Below the pieces are notes generated by a model, which was not told the origin of the DNA, ran no database searches, and worked only from the letters and a program-made list of their open reading frames with translations. DNA of 64,000 nt from Streptomyces californicus (lineage in GTDB: Bacteria > Actinomycetota > Actinomycetes > Streptomycetales > Streptomycetaceae): positions 496,001 through 560,000 of the forward strand of contig NZ_JNZZ01000001.1 in NCBI RefSeq assembly GCF_000717645.1, given 5' to 3'. The position numbers and the translations under genes were made by a program. Every line of letters starts with the position of its first letter. Position 1 is the stretch's first letter. Below, piece after piece: positions 51,002-58,955 of the stretch.

Positions 51002-51466
51002 TCAGCGGCTCGGTCCGAGCGGATGGTGGTCCTGGGTGCCGCCGGGGACGGTGGCCTCCCAGTACAGTCGCGCGGCATCGGCCGGGACGAGCGCGTCGAT
51101 CCACTCGACGACCGTGGCGAGCAGAACGTCCTCGAACTCCGCGTCGGACCAGGATCCGGGCCGTGCGGGGACGGCCGGCTCCCAGCCTCGCTCGCCGTGG
51201 ACGACCGCGAAGAGCTGACGCTCGTCGCCGAGTCGCCGGTCGAGGGCGAACGAGTCGGCCCCGTCGAACCGCGCCCAGACGGCGAAGGTGCCGTCACCCT
51301 CCTGGTCAGGGAACACGTCGATGATCACGCCGTCCGTACGCGCCGTGGCAGCGTCCCGGATCAGGCCGAGCCGGCGTGCGACCGCCGGTGACGCCTCGTC
51401 GAGCACGCGCCTGAGCCCGGCCCGGTACCGGGCACGGTCCGCATCCTCGGGTACGTCGAGATCCAC
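51002..51466 (-). CDS. conserved hypothetical protein
   Basis: A 154-residue acidic soluble protein starting MDLDVPEDADRARYRAGLRRVLDEASPAVARRLGLI. A central beta segment (TDGVIIDVFPDQEGDGTFAVWARFDG) and ERQLFAVVHGERGWEPAVPARPGSW follow. A second in-frame GTG lies two codons upstream at 51472. I do not recognise a family. The organisation and codon bias support a real gene. Confidence 0.65.
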   Translation of the reverse strand: MDLDVPEDADRARYRAGLRRVLDEASPAVARRLGLIRDAATARTDGVIIDVFPDQEGDGTFAVWARFDGADSFALDRRLGDERQLFAVVHGERGWEPAVPARPGSWSDAEFEDVLLATVVEWIDALVPADAARLYWEATVPGGTQDHHPLGPSR

Positions 51467-51660
51467 GGGCACAGGATAGGCGGCGCGGGCGCGGTCGACG
51501 GCGGGAGAGAGCGCCGATGAGACGTCTCCCCCGCCAGCGGCAGCGGGGCCTCCCCCGTGGAGGGGCGTCGGCGGGCATAGGACACCCGAAGGCGGGTATC
51601 CGCGCATTGCTCGACGGTCAGGAAGCGGCTGTCCTCCTCCCCCTCGCACCCGGAGTTCCC

Positions 51661-52236
51661 ATGTTCATCCTGCCCGCGTTCCGCCGTCGGCTCGCCCGCG
51701 TCGTCGCCCTGCTGGGGCCCTCCGCGCCGCAGCCCCCGGCCCTCCGGGCGGACATCGGCCACCAGGACCCGGATCCGGCCTCCGTGTGCCTGCGAAGAAG
51801 ACCGGTCGACGTGTCCGGCCACCCCGGGGCCCTTCCGGCCCGGCTCCCCGCGCTGGTGCACGGCGGAGAGCAGACCTGGATCCCCGTCGTCATGGATCTT
51901 CGCTACGACCGTGACGACCCGCTGGCCGTGGACTTCACGTTCCACGGTCCGACCGGCGCTCTGGCCCGGTGGAGGTTCTCCCGCGATCTCCTGCTGGCGG
52001 GCCTGGACGAACTCGTGGGACAGGGCGAGGTGATGATCTGGCCTTCCGACGAGGGCCCGGCCGACAGCGTCCTGTTCCTGCGCCTGGGTCTCCAGGAACG
52101 CCACGCCCTCCTCGCCGTACGCCGTGAGCCCGTCCACGAGTGGCTCGCCGGCACGCTCGCCGCCGTACCGCTCGGAGACGAGCTGGCGGGCACCGACTGG
52201 GACGAGGAGCAGCGGCGGCTTCTCCGCACGGCGTGA
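51661..52236 (+). CDS. SsgA-like sporulation/cell-division protein (SALP)
   Basis: A 191-residue SsgA-like protein. The family core is VMDLRYDRDDPLAVDFTFHGPTGALARWRFSRDLLLAGLDELVGQGEVMIWPS, then LFLRLGLQERHALLAVRREPVHEWLAGTLAAVP. SALPs are unique to sporulating actinobacteria and help site septa and remodel peptidoglycan. The N-terminal 60 residues are extra relative to short SALPs, so the real start could be further in. GGAG precedes the ATG at 51661. Confidence 0.85.
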   Translation: MFILPAFRRRLARVVALLGPSAPQPPALRADIGHQDPDPASVCLRRRPVDVSGHPGALPARLPALVHGGEQTWIPVVMDLRYDRDDPLAVDFTFHGPTGALARWRFSRDLLLAGLDELVGQGEVMIWPSDEGPADSVLFLRLGLQERHALLAVRREPVHEWLAGTLAAVPLGDELAGTDWDEEQRRLLRTA

Positions 52237-52389
52237 GGAACGGCGGCTTCTCCGCACGGCGGCGGCCTCCCCGCACGGGGTGATGCGGGCATCGGGGAGA
52301 ATGCGCTTGCCCCCGGTACAGGACAGGACTCCACCGGGGCCGGCGGCCACACCTCGTGGTGCCGACATCATGAGGGAGCAACCGCAGCG

Positions 52390-53640
52390 ATGGAGATCCG
52401 TTCCACGACCGACGAGGACCGTGCCGTCTTCGTCGACACCGTCCATGCCGCGTTCGGGCACTTCCCGGAGACCCCGGTCGACGGCGGCGGACTGTGGTGG
52501 TCGGCCCTCGAAACGGACCGCTGCCTGCTCGCTCTGACGGCGGACGGGAAGCCGGTCGGCACCGCGTCCGCGTACTCCTTCGAGCTCACCCTGCCCGGCG
52601 GCGCCCTCGTCCCGGTGTCGGGGGTGACCTCCGTCGGGGTCCTGCCCTCGCACCGGCGCCGGGGCGTGCTCAGCGCGATGATGCGCCGCCAGCTCGGCGA
52701 CCTCAAGGCCCGCGGGGAGTTCCTGTCGGTGCTGCTGGCCTCGGAGGCCCCGATCTACGGCCGTTACGGCTACGGTCCGGCGACCCACACGGGGCGGCTG
52801 ACGGTGCAACGCCACCGGGCGGCCCTCGCCGCACCCCGGGCGGACGATGCGGCCGGCGCCCAGGACGTACGAGCGACACGAGGGGCTCCGGGGGCGGACG
52901 CCGGCACGATCGAGATCCTGCGGCGCGCCGAGTGCGGGGAGATCCTGGAACAGGTCTACGACCGCTACCGGCGCACCCAGCCCGGCGCGCTGTCCCGGCC
53001 GCACCGCTGGTGGGAGCTGCGCGCGGGTCAGCCTCCGATCTCACCGGCGCCACGCTACATCGCCGTGCACCGGGACGACGACGGCGTCCCGGACGGGTAC
53101 GCGAGCTACGCGATCGAGTCCGGTGCCCTGACGGTCGACGAGACCATCGCCGGCGACGACGCCGTCTTCACGGCCCTGGCCCGGTTCCTGCTCGGGCACG
53201 ACCTCGTCTCCCGCGTCGTGTTCAAGCACGTGCCGCCGCAGCATCCGCTGCGCTGGCAGTTGGCGGACTTCCGGGCCGGCGAGGTCAGCAACGACACCGA
53301 CTGGCTCTGGGTACGGCTGCTGGACGTCCCGGGCGCGCTGACCGCCCGCGCCTGGCCCGTGGACGGCGAACTCGTCCTCGACGTCCGGGACCCGTTCCTC
53401 GGCGACCACGGCCGCTACGCGCTGACCGTCCGCGACGGCAAGGCCGACTGCGCCCCGACGGACCGGGCCCCCGACCTGTCCCTGGACGTACGCGACCTGG
53501 GCTCGCTCTACCTCGGCGGCACCGCCCCGAGCACCCTGGTCCGGGCCGGCCACATCCGGGCCCACCACCCGAGCGCCGCCGCCCTGGCCGACGCCCTCTT
53601 CCGCACCGACCTGTCCCCGCACTGCCTGCACTGGTTCTGA
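52390..53640 (+). CDS. GNAT N-acetyltransferase, Eis-like
   Basis: A 416-residue protein with the three-part Eis architecture: N-terminal GNAT domain with the acetyl-CoA motif VTSVGVLPSHRRRGVLSAMM, a second degenerate GNAT domain, and a C-terminal SCP2-like domain (LVLDVRDPFLGDHGRYALTVRDGKADC). The C-terminal residue is Phe (LHWF), as in Eis, where the terminal carboxylate is catalytic. Eis enzymes acetylate aminoglycosides and other amines. Resistance is possible, though Streptomyces have many paralogs. Confidence 0.9.
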   Translation: MEIRSTTDEDRAVFVDTVHAAFGHFPETPVDGGGLWWSALETDRCLLALTADGKPVGTASAYSFELTLPGGALVPVSGVTSVGVLPSHRRRGVLSAMMRRQLGDLKARGEFLSVLLASEAPIYGRYGYGPATHTGRLTVQRHRAALAAPRADDAAGAQDVRATRGAPGADAGTIEILRRAECGEILEQVYDRYRRTQPGALSRPHRWWELRAGQPPISPAPRYIAVHRDDDGVPDGYASYAIESGALTVDETIAGDDAVFTALARFLLGHDLVSRVVFKHVPPQHPLRWQLADFRAGEVSNDTDWLWVRLLDVPGALTARAWPVDGELVLDVRDPFLGDHGRYALTVRDGKADCAPTDRAPDLSLDVRDLGSLYLGGTAPSTLVRAGHIRAHHPSAAALADALFRTDLSPHCLHWF

Positions 53641-53693
53641 ATGTCATCCCCCGGCGTGTGCGCGCCCCGCCCGGTGTGTGCCGGACCGCCCGG

Positions 53694-54119
53694 TCAGCCG
53701 GCGTCCGCCGTGACGGTGTCGCCGGGCATCAGTCCGTAGCCGTCCGGCACCGCTGTGGCGTCCTGGCCGCAGGCCACCGGGGCGTTGGCGGAGTCCACGA
53801 ACACCACGCTGGGGCGGAAGGCGGCGGCCTCGTGGTCCTCCACCATCGCGTAGGCGATGAGGATGACGAGGTCCCCCGGGCTGATCAGCCGGGCAGCCGC
53901 GCCGTTGATGCCGATGACGCCCGAGTCGCGCGGACCCTCGATCACGTAGGTGGTGAGCCTCGCCCCGTTGTCGATGTCGACGATGTCGACCTTCTCCCCG
54001 GGCAGGAGGTTCGCCGCCTCCATCAGGTCGGCGCTGACGGTGACGGAGCCGACGTAGTGAAGATCGGCCTGGGTCACCGTGGCCCGGTGGATCTTCGACT
54101 TCATCATGGACCTGAACAT
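53694..54119 (-). CDS. panD: aspartate 1-decarboxylase
   Basis: A 141-residue pyruvoyl-dependent enzyme making beta-alanine from L-aspartate for pantothenate synthesis. The self-cleavage site is Gly24-Ser25 in [10 protein letters not shown], producing the pyruvoyl group on the alpha chain. [44 protein letters not shown] and [10 protein letters not shown] are conserved. The ATG at 54119 (MFRSMM) may be alternative to internal Met5 or Met6. The gene is single and not in a pan operon. Confidence 0.95.
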   Translation of the reverse strand: MFRSMMKSKIHRATVTQADLHYVGSVTVSADLMEAANLLPGEKVDIVDIDNGARLTTYVIEGPRDSGVIGINGAAARLISPGDLVILIAYAMVEDHEAAAFRPSVVFVDSANAPVACGQDATAVPDGYGLMPGDTVTADAG

Positions 54120-54239
54120 GGGGTGCGTTCCCTCACTGCTGTGGGTTCTCTACGGATGGGCGGGCCGCCGCGCGCGGCGGAGGTGCGGGGACGGAGTGCG
54201 GCCGGAGGTCGTCCGGCCGCACGGGCCGGTCAGCCCGCC

Positions 54240-55162
54240 ACGCACCACTCCAGTACGGCGGCGGCGACCGCGGCGGGCCTGCTGGGCCGAGGCTGGGCGG
54301 GACCGTTCGACTCGAAGTTCACCGTCGCGACGGGAAAGGCCACCTACCGGGCGGACGACGGAGCGTCGTTCGTGTTCACGCGGAACAGCGGCGGGACGTA
54401 CGCATCCCCGGCCGGGTCGAGGGCCAAGCTGGTCGAGGGGACCAGTGACTACGTCCTGACGACGCCCGACCACACCAGGCGGACCTTCACCAGCGGCGGC
54501 CAGCTCACCTCCGTCGCGGACAAGGCGGGTAAGGGGCTGACCCTGACCTACGCGTCCGGCAGGCTCGCTTCCGTCAAGGACGCCGCCGGACGCACGACGA
54601 CGTTCACGGTCGGCGCCGACGGACTGCTGACCAAGGCGGCCCTGCCGGACACGACATCGGTGTCCTACGGCTACACCGGTGATCTGCTGACCTCGGTGAC
54701 CGACCCCGCCGGAAAGACCTCCTCCTACACGCACGACGCGAACCAACGGTTGTCGTCCTACACCGACCCCGCGGGCGGCAAGGTCGGCAACACCTACGAA
54801 ACCGCGGGCCGGATCACTTCCCAGACCGACCAGAACGGAGCTGCCCACCCGCAAGTACTCCGACGGCAACACCATCGGCTACACCTACGACGACGACGGC
54901 CGCACCGCCACGATGACGGCCGACGGCACCACCACCTACACCTCCGACGCGGCGGGCCACCTCACCAGGACGGCACTGCCCAACACGGAGACCGAGGAAC
55001 GCACTTACGACCGAGCGGGCCGCGTCACCGCCGTCACCGCCACCAAGGCGGGCACCGCGGTCACCAAGACCGCCCTGACGCTGTCGGCGGCTGGCCTGCC
55101 CACCCGCGTCGAGGTCACCCGGGCCGCAGTCGGCACCGGCGGCTACGAGAAGACCTACGTTT
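54240..55162 (+). pseudogene. truncated, frameshifted RHS/YD-repeat protein remnant
   Basis: Two adjacent frames on the plus strand carry RHS-family sequence. Frame one (about 54260-54843) has GRGWAGPFDSKFTVATGKATYRADDG and YD-type repeats (LTLTYASGRLASVKDAAGRTTTFTV, VSYGYTGDLLTSVTDPAGKTSSYTH). From about 54840 it shifts into another frame (YSDGNTIGYTYDDDGRTATMTADGTTTYTSDAAGHL). The 5' end lacks a start and secretion modules. The 3' end runs directly into the convergent MFS gene, with no core-end or toxin tip. This is a decayed fragment of a large polymorphic-toxin-type gene. Confidence 0.85.
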
Positions 55163-55164
55163 CG

Positions 55165-56613
55165 TCAGGGTTTCTCAGGTGTCCTGGCCATGGCCGCGAC
55201 CAGTGCCGCAAGGAGTAGCACGCCCGCCGACCACCAAGCCGCGACGGTGAAGCCGTGCACCATCCCCTCCCCCAGGTCCCGGCTCCGGGACGGGTAGGCG
55301 TCGATGTAGCGGGTGGCGGCGGACGACGCGATCGTGTTCAGCAGGACGGTGCCCAGGGAGCCGCCGATCTGCTGGAAGGTGGAGACGACGGCGGACGTCA
55401 CTCCGGCGTCCTTCGGGGCGACCCCGGCGGTCGCCGTCGCGTAGACGGGCATGAAGGTCAGCCCCATACCCAGACCGAGCAGAACCAGCGCTGGCAGTAC
55501 CCCGGTGGCGTAGGTGGAGTTCGTGCTCAGGCGGGTCAGGAGCAGCATGCCGCCGGCCGCGAGGAGCGCGCCGGGGGCCATCAGGTTGCGGGGGGCGGTG
55601 TGGGGCAGGAGCCGGGAGGCAATCTGCGTCGCGCCGACGACGATCGTGACGGACATCGGCAGGAACGCCAGTCCCGTCCTCAGGGGTGAGTAGTCGAGGA
55701 TGGTCTGGAGGTAGTAGGTCAGGAACAGGAAGGCTCCGAACATGGCGACGGTGGCCAGGCCCATCGTCGCGAGTGCCGCCGCACGGGTTCTGTCCCTGAC
55801 GATGTGCAGCGGCAGCATCGGATGCTTGGCGCGGGACTGCCACCACACGAAGACGGCGAGCAGGGCGACGCCGGCTGCGAACAGGGTCAGGACCACCGGG
55901 TCGGCCCAGCCGGCGGATTCGGCGTCGCTGGAGCCGTACACGATTGCCACAAGCCCGCCGGAGGCGAGCAGCGCGCCGGGAACGTCGAGGCGCACTCCCC
56001 GCTGGCCGGGGCTCTTCTTGAGGAAGGCCAGCGCGCCGCCGAGGGCGGTCAGCGCGATGGGGACGTTGACGTAGAGGCACCAGCGCCAAGTCGCGTACTC
56101 GGTGAGCAGGCCGCCCACCAGCAGCCCGATGGCACTTCCGCCACCGGCGAGCGCACCGTAGATCCCGAACGCTCTGCCCCTCTCGGCGGGGTCGGTGAAC
56201 GTCGTCGTCAGCAGTGACAGCGCGGACGGGGCCAGAACCGCGGCGCAGGCCCCTTGCAGGGCCCGCGCCGCGAACAGCGTCCCGGGGCCGTCGGCCGCGC
56301 CGCCGAGCGCAGAGGCGGCGGCAAACCCGACCAGACCGATCATGAAGGTGCTTTTGCGGCCGACCAGATCGGCGATCCGGCCGCCGAGGAGGAGCAGGCC
56401 GCCGAAGGACAGGGAGTACGCGGTGATCACCCACTGCCGGTTCGCGTCCGACATGCCCAGCCCGTTCTGGACGGAGGGCAGGGCGATGTTCACGATCGTG
56501 CCGTCGAGAATCACCATGAGCTGAGCACCTGCGATGACGGCGAGAGCCCACCACCGCTTCGGATCGGGCGACTCGGCCGCATCAGCGGTGGTGTGGGGAA
56601 CCGGCGAGGGCAC
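55165..56613 (-). CDS. DHA2-family MFS drug/metabolite exporter
   Basis: A 482-residue, 14-helix MFS exporter. DHA2 motifs are LMVILDGTIVNIALPSVQNGLGMS, GGRIADLVGRKSTFMIGL, QGACAAVLAPSALSLLTTTF, GAIAGGG-like GALAGGGSAIGLLVGGLLTEYATWRWCLYVNVP (motif C region) and QQIGGSLGTVLLNTIA. The GTG at 56613 was chosen as the start just before the Pro-rich N-terminus. The frame is open further upstream, including a TTG at 56643. It abuts the RHS remnant, in a region that looks acquired. Confidence 0.87.
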   Translation of the reverse strand: MPSPVPHTTADAAESPDPKRWWALAVIAGAQLMVILDGTIVNIALPSVQNGLGMSDANRQWVITAYSLSFGGLLLLGGRIADLVGRKSTFMIGLVGFAAASALGGAADGPGTLFAARALQGACAAVLAPSALSLLTTTFTDPAERGRAFGIYGALAGGGSAIGLLVGGLLTEYATWRWCLYVNVPIALTALGGALAFLKKSPGQRGVRLDVPGALLASGGLVAIVYGSSDAESAGWADPVVLTLFAAGVALLAVFVWWQSRAKHPMLPLHIVRDRTRAAALATMGLATVAMFGAFLFLTYYLQTILDYSPLRTGLAFLPMSVTIVVGATQIASRLLPHTAPRNLMAPGALLAAGGMLLLTRLSTNSTYATGVLPALVLLGLGMGLTFMPVYATATAGVAPKDAGVTSAVVSTFQQIGGSLGTVLLNTIASSAATRYIDAYPSRSRDLGEGMVHGFTVAAWWSAGVLLLAALVAAMARTPEKP

Positions 56614-57271
56614 GGTGTCCCCGGAAAAGGACTGCTTGGTCAAGGCGATGACATCCTGTGTCGGAGGTGTAGGAGCAGACGCGCGGTCCTGCACCCCGTC
56701 ACACGACACAGAAGATCGCGAGAACGATGGACACCACCATGAGGTGCCGCAAGGGGGGAGTTCTACCGCGCGCCAAACGGGGGCACACGGCCGGGGGCAA
56801 CTATGGCCGCCACACTCGTCGTCCAGTCCCAGTCCATGTTTCCCACCTCCTCCCGGCCGAGCACGCGCTACACATCGACGCCGAACGCGCCGAGCGGTGC
56901 GGCAGGGAACCCGCCGCACATGACCTCCCACAGAATAGGTCAGCCAGCCGGGTGCACAAGCGAATTTCTCCAGCGCCTGAGCACGGGCTCCTCAGGCTTC
57001 GACAAGCAACGATCGGGCCGTGGCTACCGAGAGGACGCGAAGCCCTTCTTGGATCCGCTTCTCCAGGTCGAAAACCCGCCTACCAGGAGCTTCTTAGCGC
57101 CGTCAGCCCAACGAGTTCGTCAGTCCGGCAGGTTGAAACAGGCTCACTGGCGGTCTTCGGTCCGGTCCACGCGCTGGGGATGACCGACTGAGCACACGCA
57201 CCGCTGGAGAAGGGCACCCGGACCGGAATCCGATCGGACGCCTCTGCACGCGAAGTCAGACGTGCGGAAAA
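56614..57271. other. gene-poor stretch in the scarred region
   Basis: About 660 bases between the MFS gene and the small membrane protein. Plus-strand frames here (for example starting 56727 and 56803) have no recognisable domain and poor third-position bias. A hairpin of GCCTGAG/CTCAGGC arms lies near 56970. The region has slightly lower G+C than its surroundings, consistent with decayed foreign DNA. Confidence 0.5.
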
Positions 57272-57409
57272 TCAGTCCTTGTTCTTCCTCCGCTTCTGAT
57301 CCCGGAAGAAGGCCCAAGTGGCCACGGCCACCACCACGATGCCGATGATCGTGGTCCACAAGGGACTTCCCTTGACCCCGGTACCCATTGCCAGGAGCGT
57401 GATCGACAT
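57272..57409 (-). CDS. 45-residue single-span membrane protein
   Basis: ATG at 57409 with AAAGGA six bases upstream. The protein reads MSITLLAMGTGVKGSPLWTT, then a hydrophobic helix (IIGIVVVAVATWAFF), and ends in a basic tail RDQKRRKNKD. The positive C-terminus predicts an N-out, C-in topology. It resembles small phage or plasmid membrane peptides in form only. The family is unknown. The ribosome site and clean topology support reality. Confidence 0.6.
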   Translation of the reverse strand: MSITLLAMGTGVKGSPLWTTIIGIVVVAVATWAFFRDQKRRKNKD

Positions 57410-57571
57410 GCCGTGTCCTTTCAGAGCCAGGATCCGCTGATTCCCGCGCCCCCTCCAGACAACCGCCCACCGTGTACGCCTTCTCGGGCAGGTTGCCGGC
57501 TGTGCTGGCAGTGGCTCCGGCGGCCTTAGGACATCGTGTCATTTGGCGTCGATCGGTAGGCTCTGGCCGAG

Positions 57572-57841
57572 ATGAGCATGGACGACAAGACCGAGACCGC
57601 CTGCCGGATCTGCGGGTACGACGATGGCGAAGCGGTGTTCGACGAGTACGGCGTACCGAAGTACGTCATCTGCCCCTGCTGCTACAACGAATCCGGCATC
57701 GGCGATGACAACGTGTCGCAGGTCCGCGAGTTGCGTGGATACTGGGTCGCCAGCGGCGCCCAATGGCACGACCCGAAGTTCCGTTCGGCTGACTGGGACC
57801 TGCTGACGCAGCTCGCCAACATTCCGCCCGAGTGGCGCTGA
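57572..57841 (+). CDS. CPCC-type zinc-ribbon protein
   Basis: An 89-residue protein with two Cys pairs, CRICGYDDG (about 11-19) and CPCCYNESGIGDDN (about 34-47). It has the pattern of cysteine-rich CPCC proteins (Zn-ribbon). The remainder is conserved-looking: RELRGYWVASGAQWHDPKFRSADWDLLTQLANIPPEWR. CPCC proteins often sit beside polymorphic toxins and are suspected immunity proteins. Here it lies 2.4 kb from the RHS remnant, so an orphan immunity role is a reasonable but untested inference. Confidence 0.75.
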   Translation: MSMDDKTETACRICGYDDGEAVFDEYGVPKYVICPCCYNESGIGDDNVSQVRELRGYWVASGAQWHDPKFRSADWDLLTQLANIPPEWR

Positions 57842-57863
57842 CCTGGAGTGCCGAAGGGTATTG

Positions 57864-58327
57864 CTATCTGGCGAGTCGCCGGTAGCAGATGAGGGTAGCG
57901 GCGATGCCGGCGAAGGCGAGGAAGTGGTCAGCCTTGCGCTCGTAGCGACGGTGCAGACGGCGGCATCCTGCAAACCAGGACATCGTTCGCTCGATCGTCC
58001 AGCGGTGGCGCCCGAGCCGCTCGGAGGACTCGATGCCTTTACGGGCGATGCGGGGTGTGATGTGCCGGGAACGGAGCCATTGCCGCAAGTGGCGGTTGTC
58101 GTGGGCCTTGTCCGCATAGAGTTTGGCCGGTCGTCCTCGACGCGGGCCACGGCGGGATCGGATCGGCGGTATCCCGCGCACGAGCGGCTCAAGTGCCTGG
58201 CTGTCGTGGAGATTTGCGCCGGAGATGCCGACGGAAAGGGGCAGACCGGTCCGGTCGGTGATCAAGTGAATCTTTGAGCCGAACTTGCCCCGATCTACAG
58301 GATTGGGACCCGTCAGGTCGCCTTTTT
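57864..58327 (-). CDS. IS5-family transposase, C-terminal part (frame B)
   Basis: About 150 codons downstream of a frameshift. They include GKFGSKIHLITDRTGLPLSVGISGANLHDSQALEPL, the second catalytic Asp in LYADKAHDN and the catalytic Glu in RWTIERTMSWFAGCRRLHRRYE. The start of this part lacks its own initiation signal. It is expected to be made as a -1 frameshift extension of frame A at the run of A's (58323-58327 on the complement). Confidence 0.88.
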
Positions 58328-58624
58328 CAGGGTCCGCACGTTCACCGAATCGATCGCGCACCGCGACCAGTCCAAGTCCCCGCGGGCACCCAGCTCGTCC
58401 AGCACCAGGCGGTGGAGCTTGGCCCGCACCCGGGCCTGGCTCCACTCCGTGAAACGCCGGTACACCGTCGACCACGACGGACCGAACACCTCGAGGGTCT
58501 GCCGCCAGGTGCAGCCGGAGGTAGCCACGAACGGGACGGCGGCCAGTACCTCCCGGTCGCAGTAGCGCCGCCGTCCACCACCTTGCGGTCGCACAGGCGC
58601 CACTGGCATCACTCGGTGGAACAA
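58313..58624 (-). CDS. IS5-family transposase, N-terminal part (frame A)
   Basis: A 103-codon frame starting at a TTG at 58624. It carries the helix-turn-helix half (REVLAAVPFVATSGCTWRQTLEVFGPSWSTVYRRFTEWSQARVRAKLHRLVLDEL) and the first catalytic Asp in CAIDSVNVRTLKK. A TAG closes the frame nine codons upstream, so the usual N-terminal residues are missing. It ends KKAT-stop just after GAAAAAG, a -1 slippery site typical of the IS427/IS1031-type IS5 subgroup. Confidence 0.85.
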   Translation of the reverse strand: MFHRVMPVAPVRPQGGGRRRYCDREVLAAVPFVATSGCTWRQTLEVFGPSWSTVYRRFTEWSQARVRAKLHRLVLDELGARGDLDWSRCAIDSVNVRTLKKAT

Positions 58625-58955
58625 CTCGGCCCCATCAAGCTACACGAACGTGAAGTAGCCGAAAGATCATTCGCGCAGGTCAGCCACCATTAACCGCTCA
58701 TCGCGGCAGGTCACTGCACTCGCTGGTCTCTTCCGGCACATCTGATCAGCACGACTCAGTAGGTCTGCGCTCAGCGTCGCCTACCCTCGGCGTCCCATCG
58801 ATACTCGCCACCTTGTCGGGGTCTGACCTGCCCGACAAGGCACCTGACATGCCATCAGAACGAGGGTCAAATGAGCGTCACAAGCGTCATTCCAGCGTCA
58901 GGATATCGCCCGTAACGCCCACACCGCACATTATGCGCACGGGCAAAACCCCAGG
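58625..58955. other. spacer after the IS element
   Basis: A 331-base stretch between the transposase and the RNA methyltransferase gene. It contains the unresolved right end of the IS. I see no gene, no clear repeat and no terminator beyond short imperfect GAGCGTCA repeats near 58860-58900. Confidence 0.5.

Larger units (their letters stand above)
57850..58690 (-). mobile_element. IS5-family insertion sequence (ends uncertain)
   Basis: The element contains a two-frame DDE transposase on the minus strand. I could not find matching terminal inverted repeats: the left side (gene-proximal end around 57850) and the right side (around 58640-58690) do not pair convincingly. It may be a truncated or diverged copy. 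Boundaries given are estimates from the transposase extent. Confidence 0.7.

Noticed and set aside
54913..55218. Separate small gene in the RHS region
   Set aside because: Its sequence is continuous with RHS/YD repeats in another frame. It is better explained as the frameshifted continuation of the pseudogene.
52494..55250. Long open frame joining the Eis-like gene region, panD antisense and the RHS fragment
   Set aside because: Only its last third carries RHS sequence. The rest is a shifted frame of the acetyltransferase gene and an antisense shadow, so it is not one protein.
56727..57191. Plus-strand ORF of 154 codons between the MFS gene and the small membrane protein
   Set aside because: It has no recognisable domain, codon bias is poor, and a different frame (56803-57183) overlaps it equally well. 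Neither is supported.
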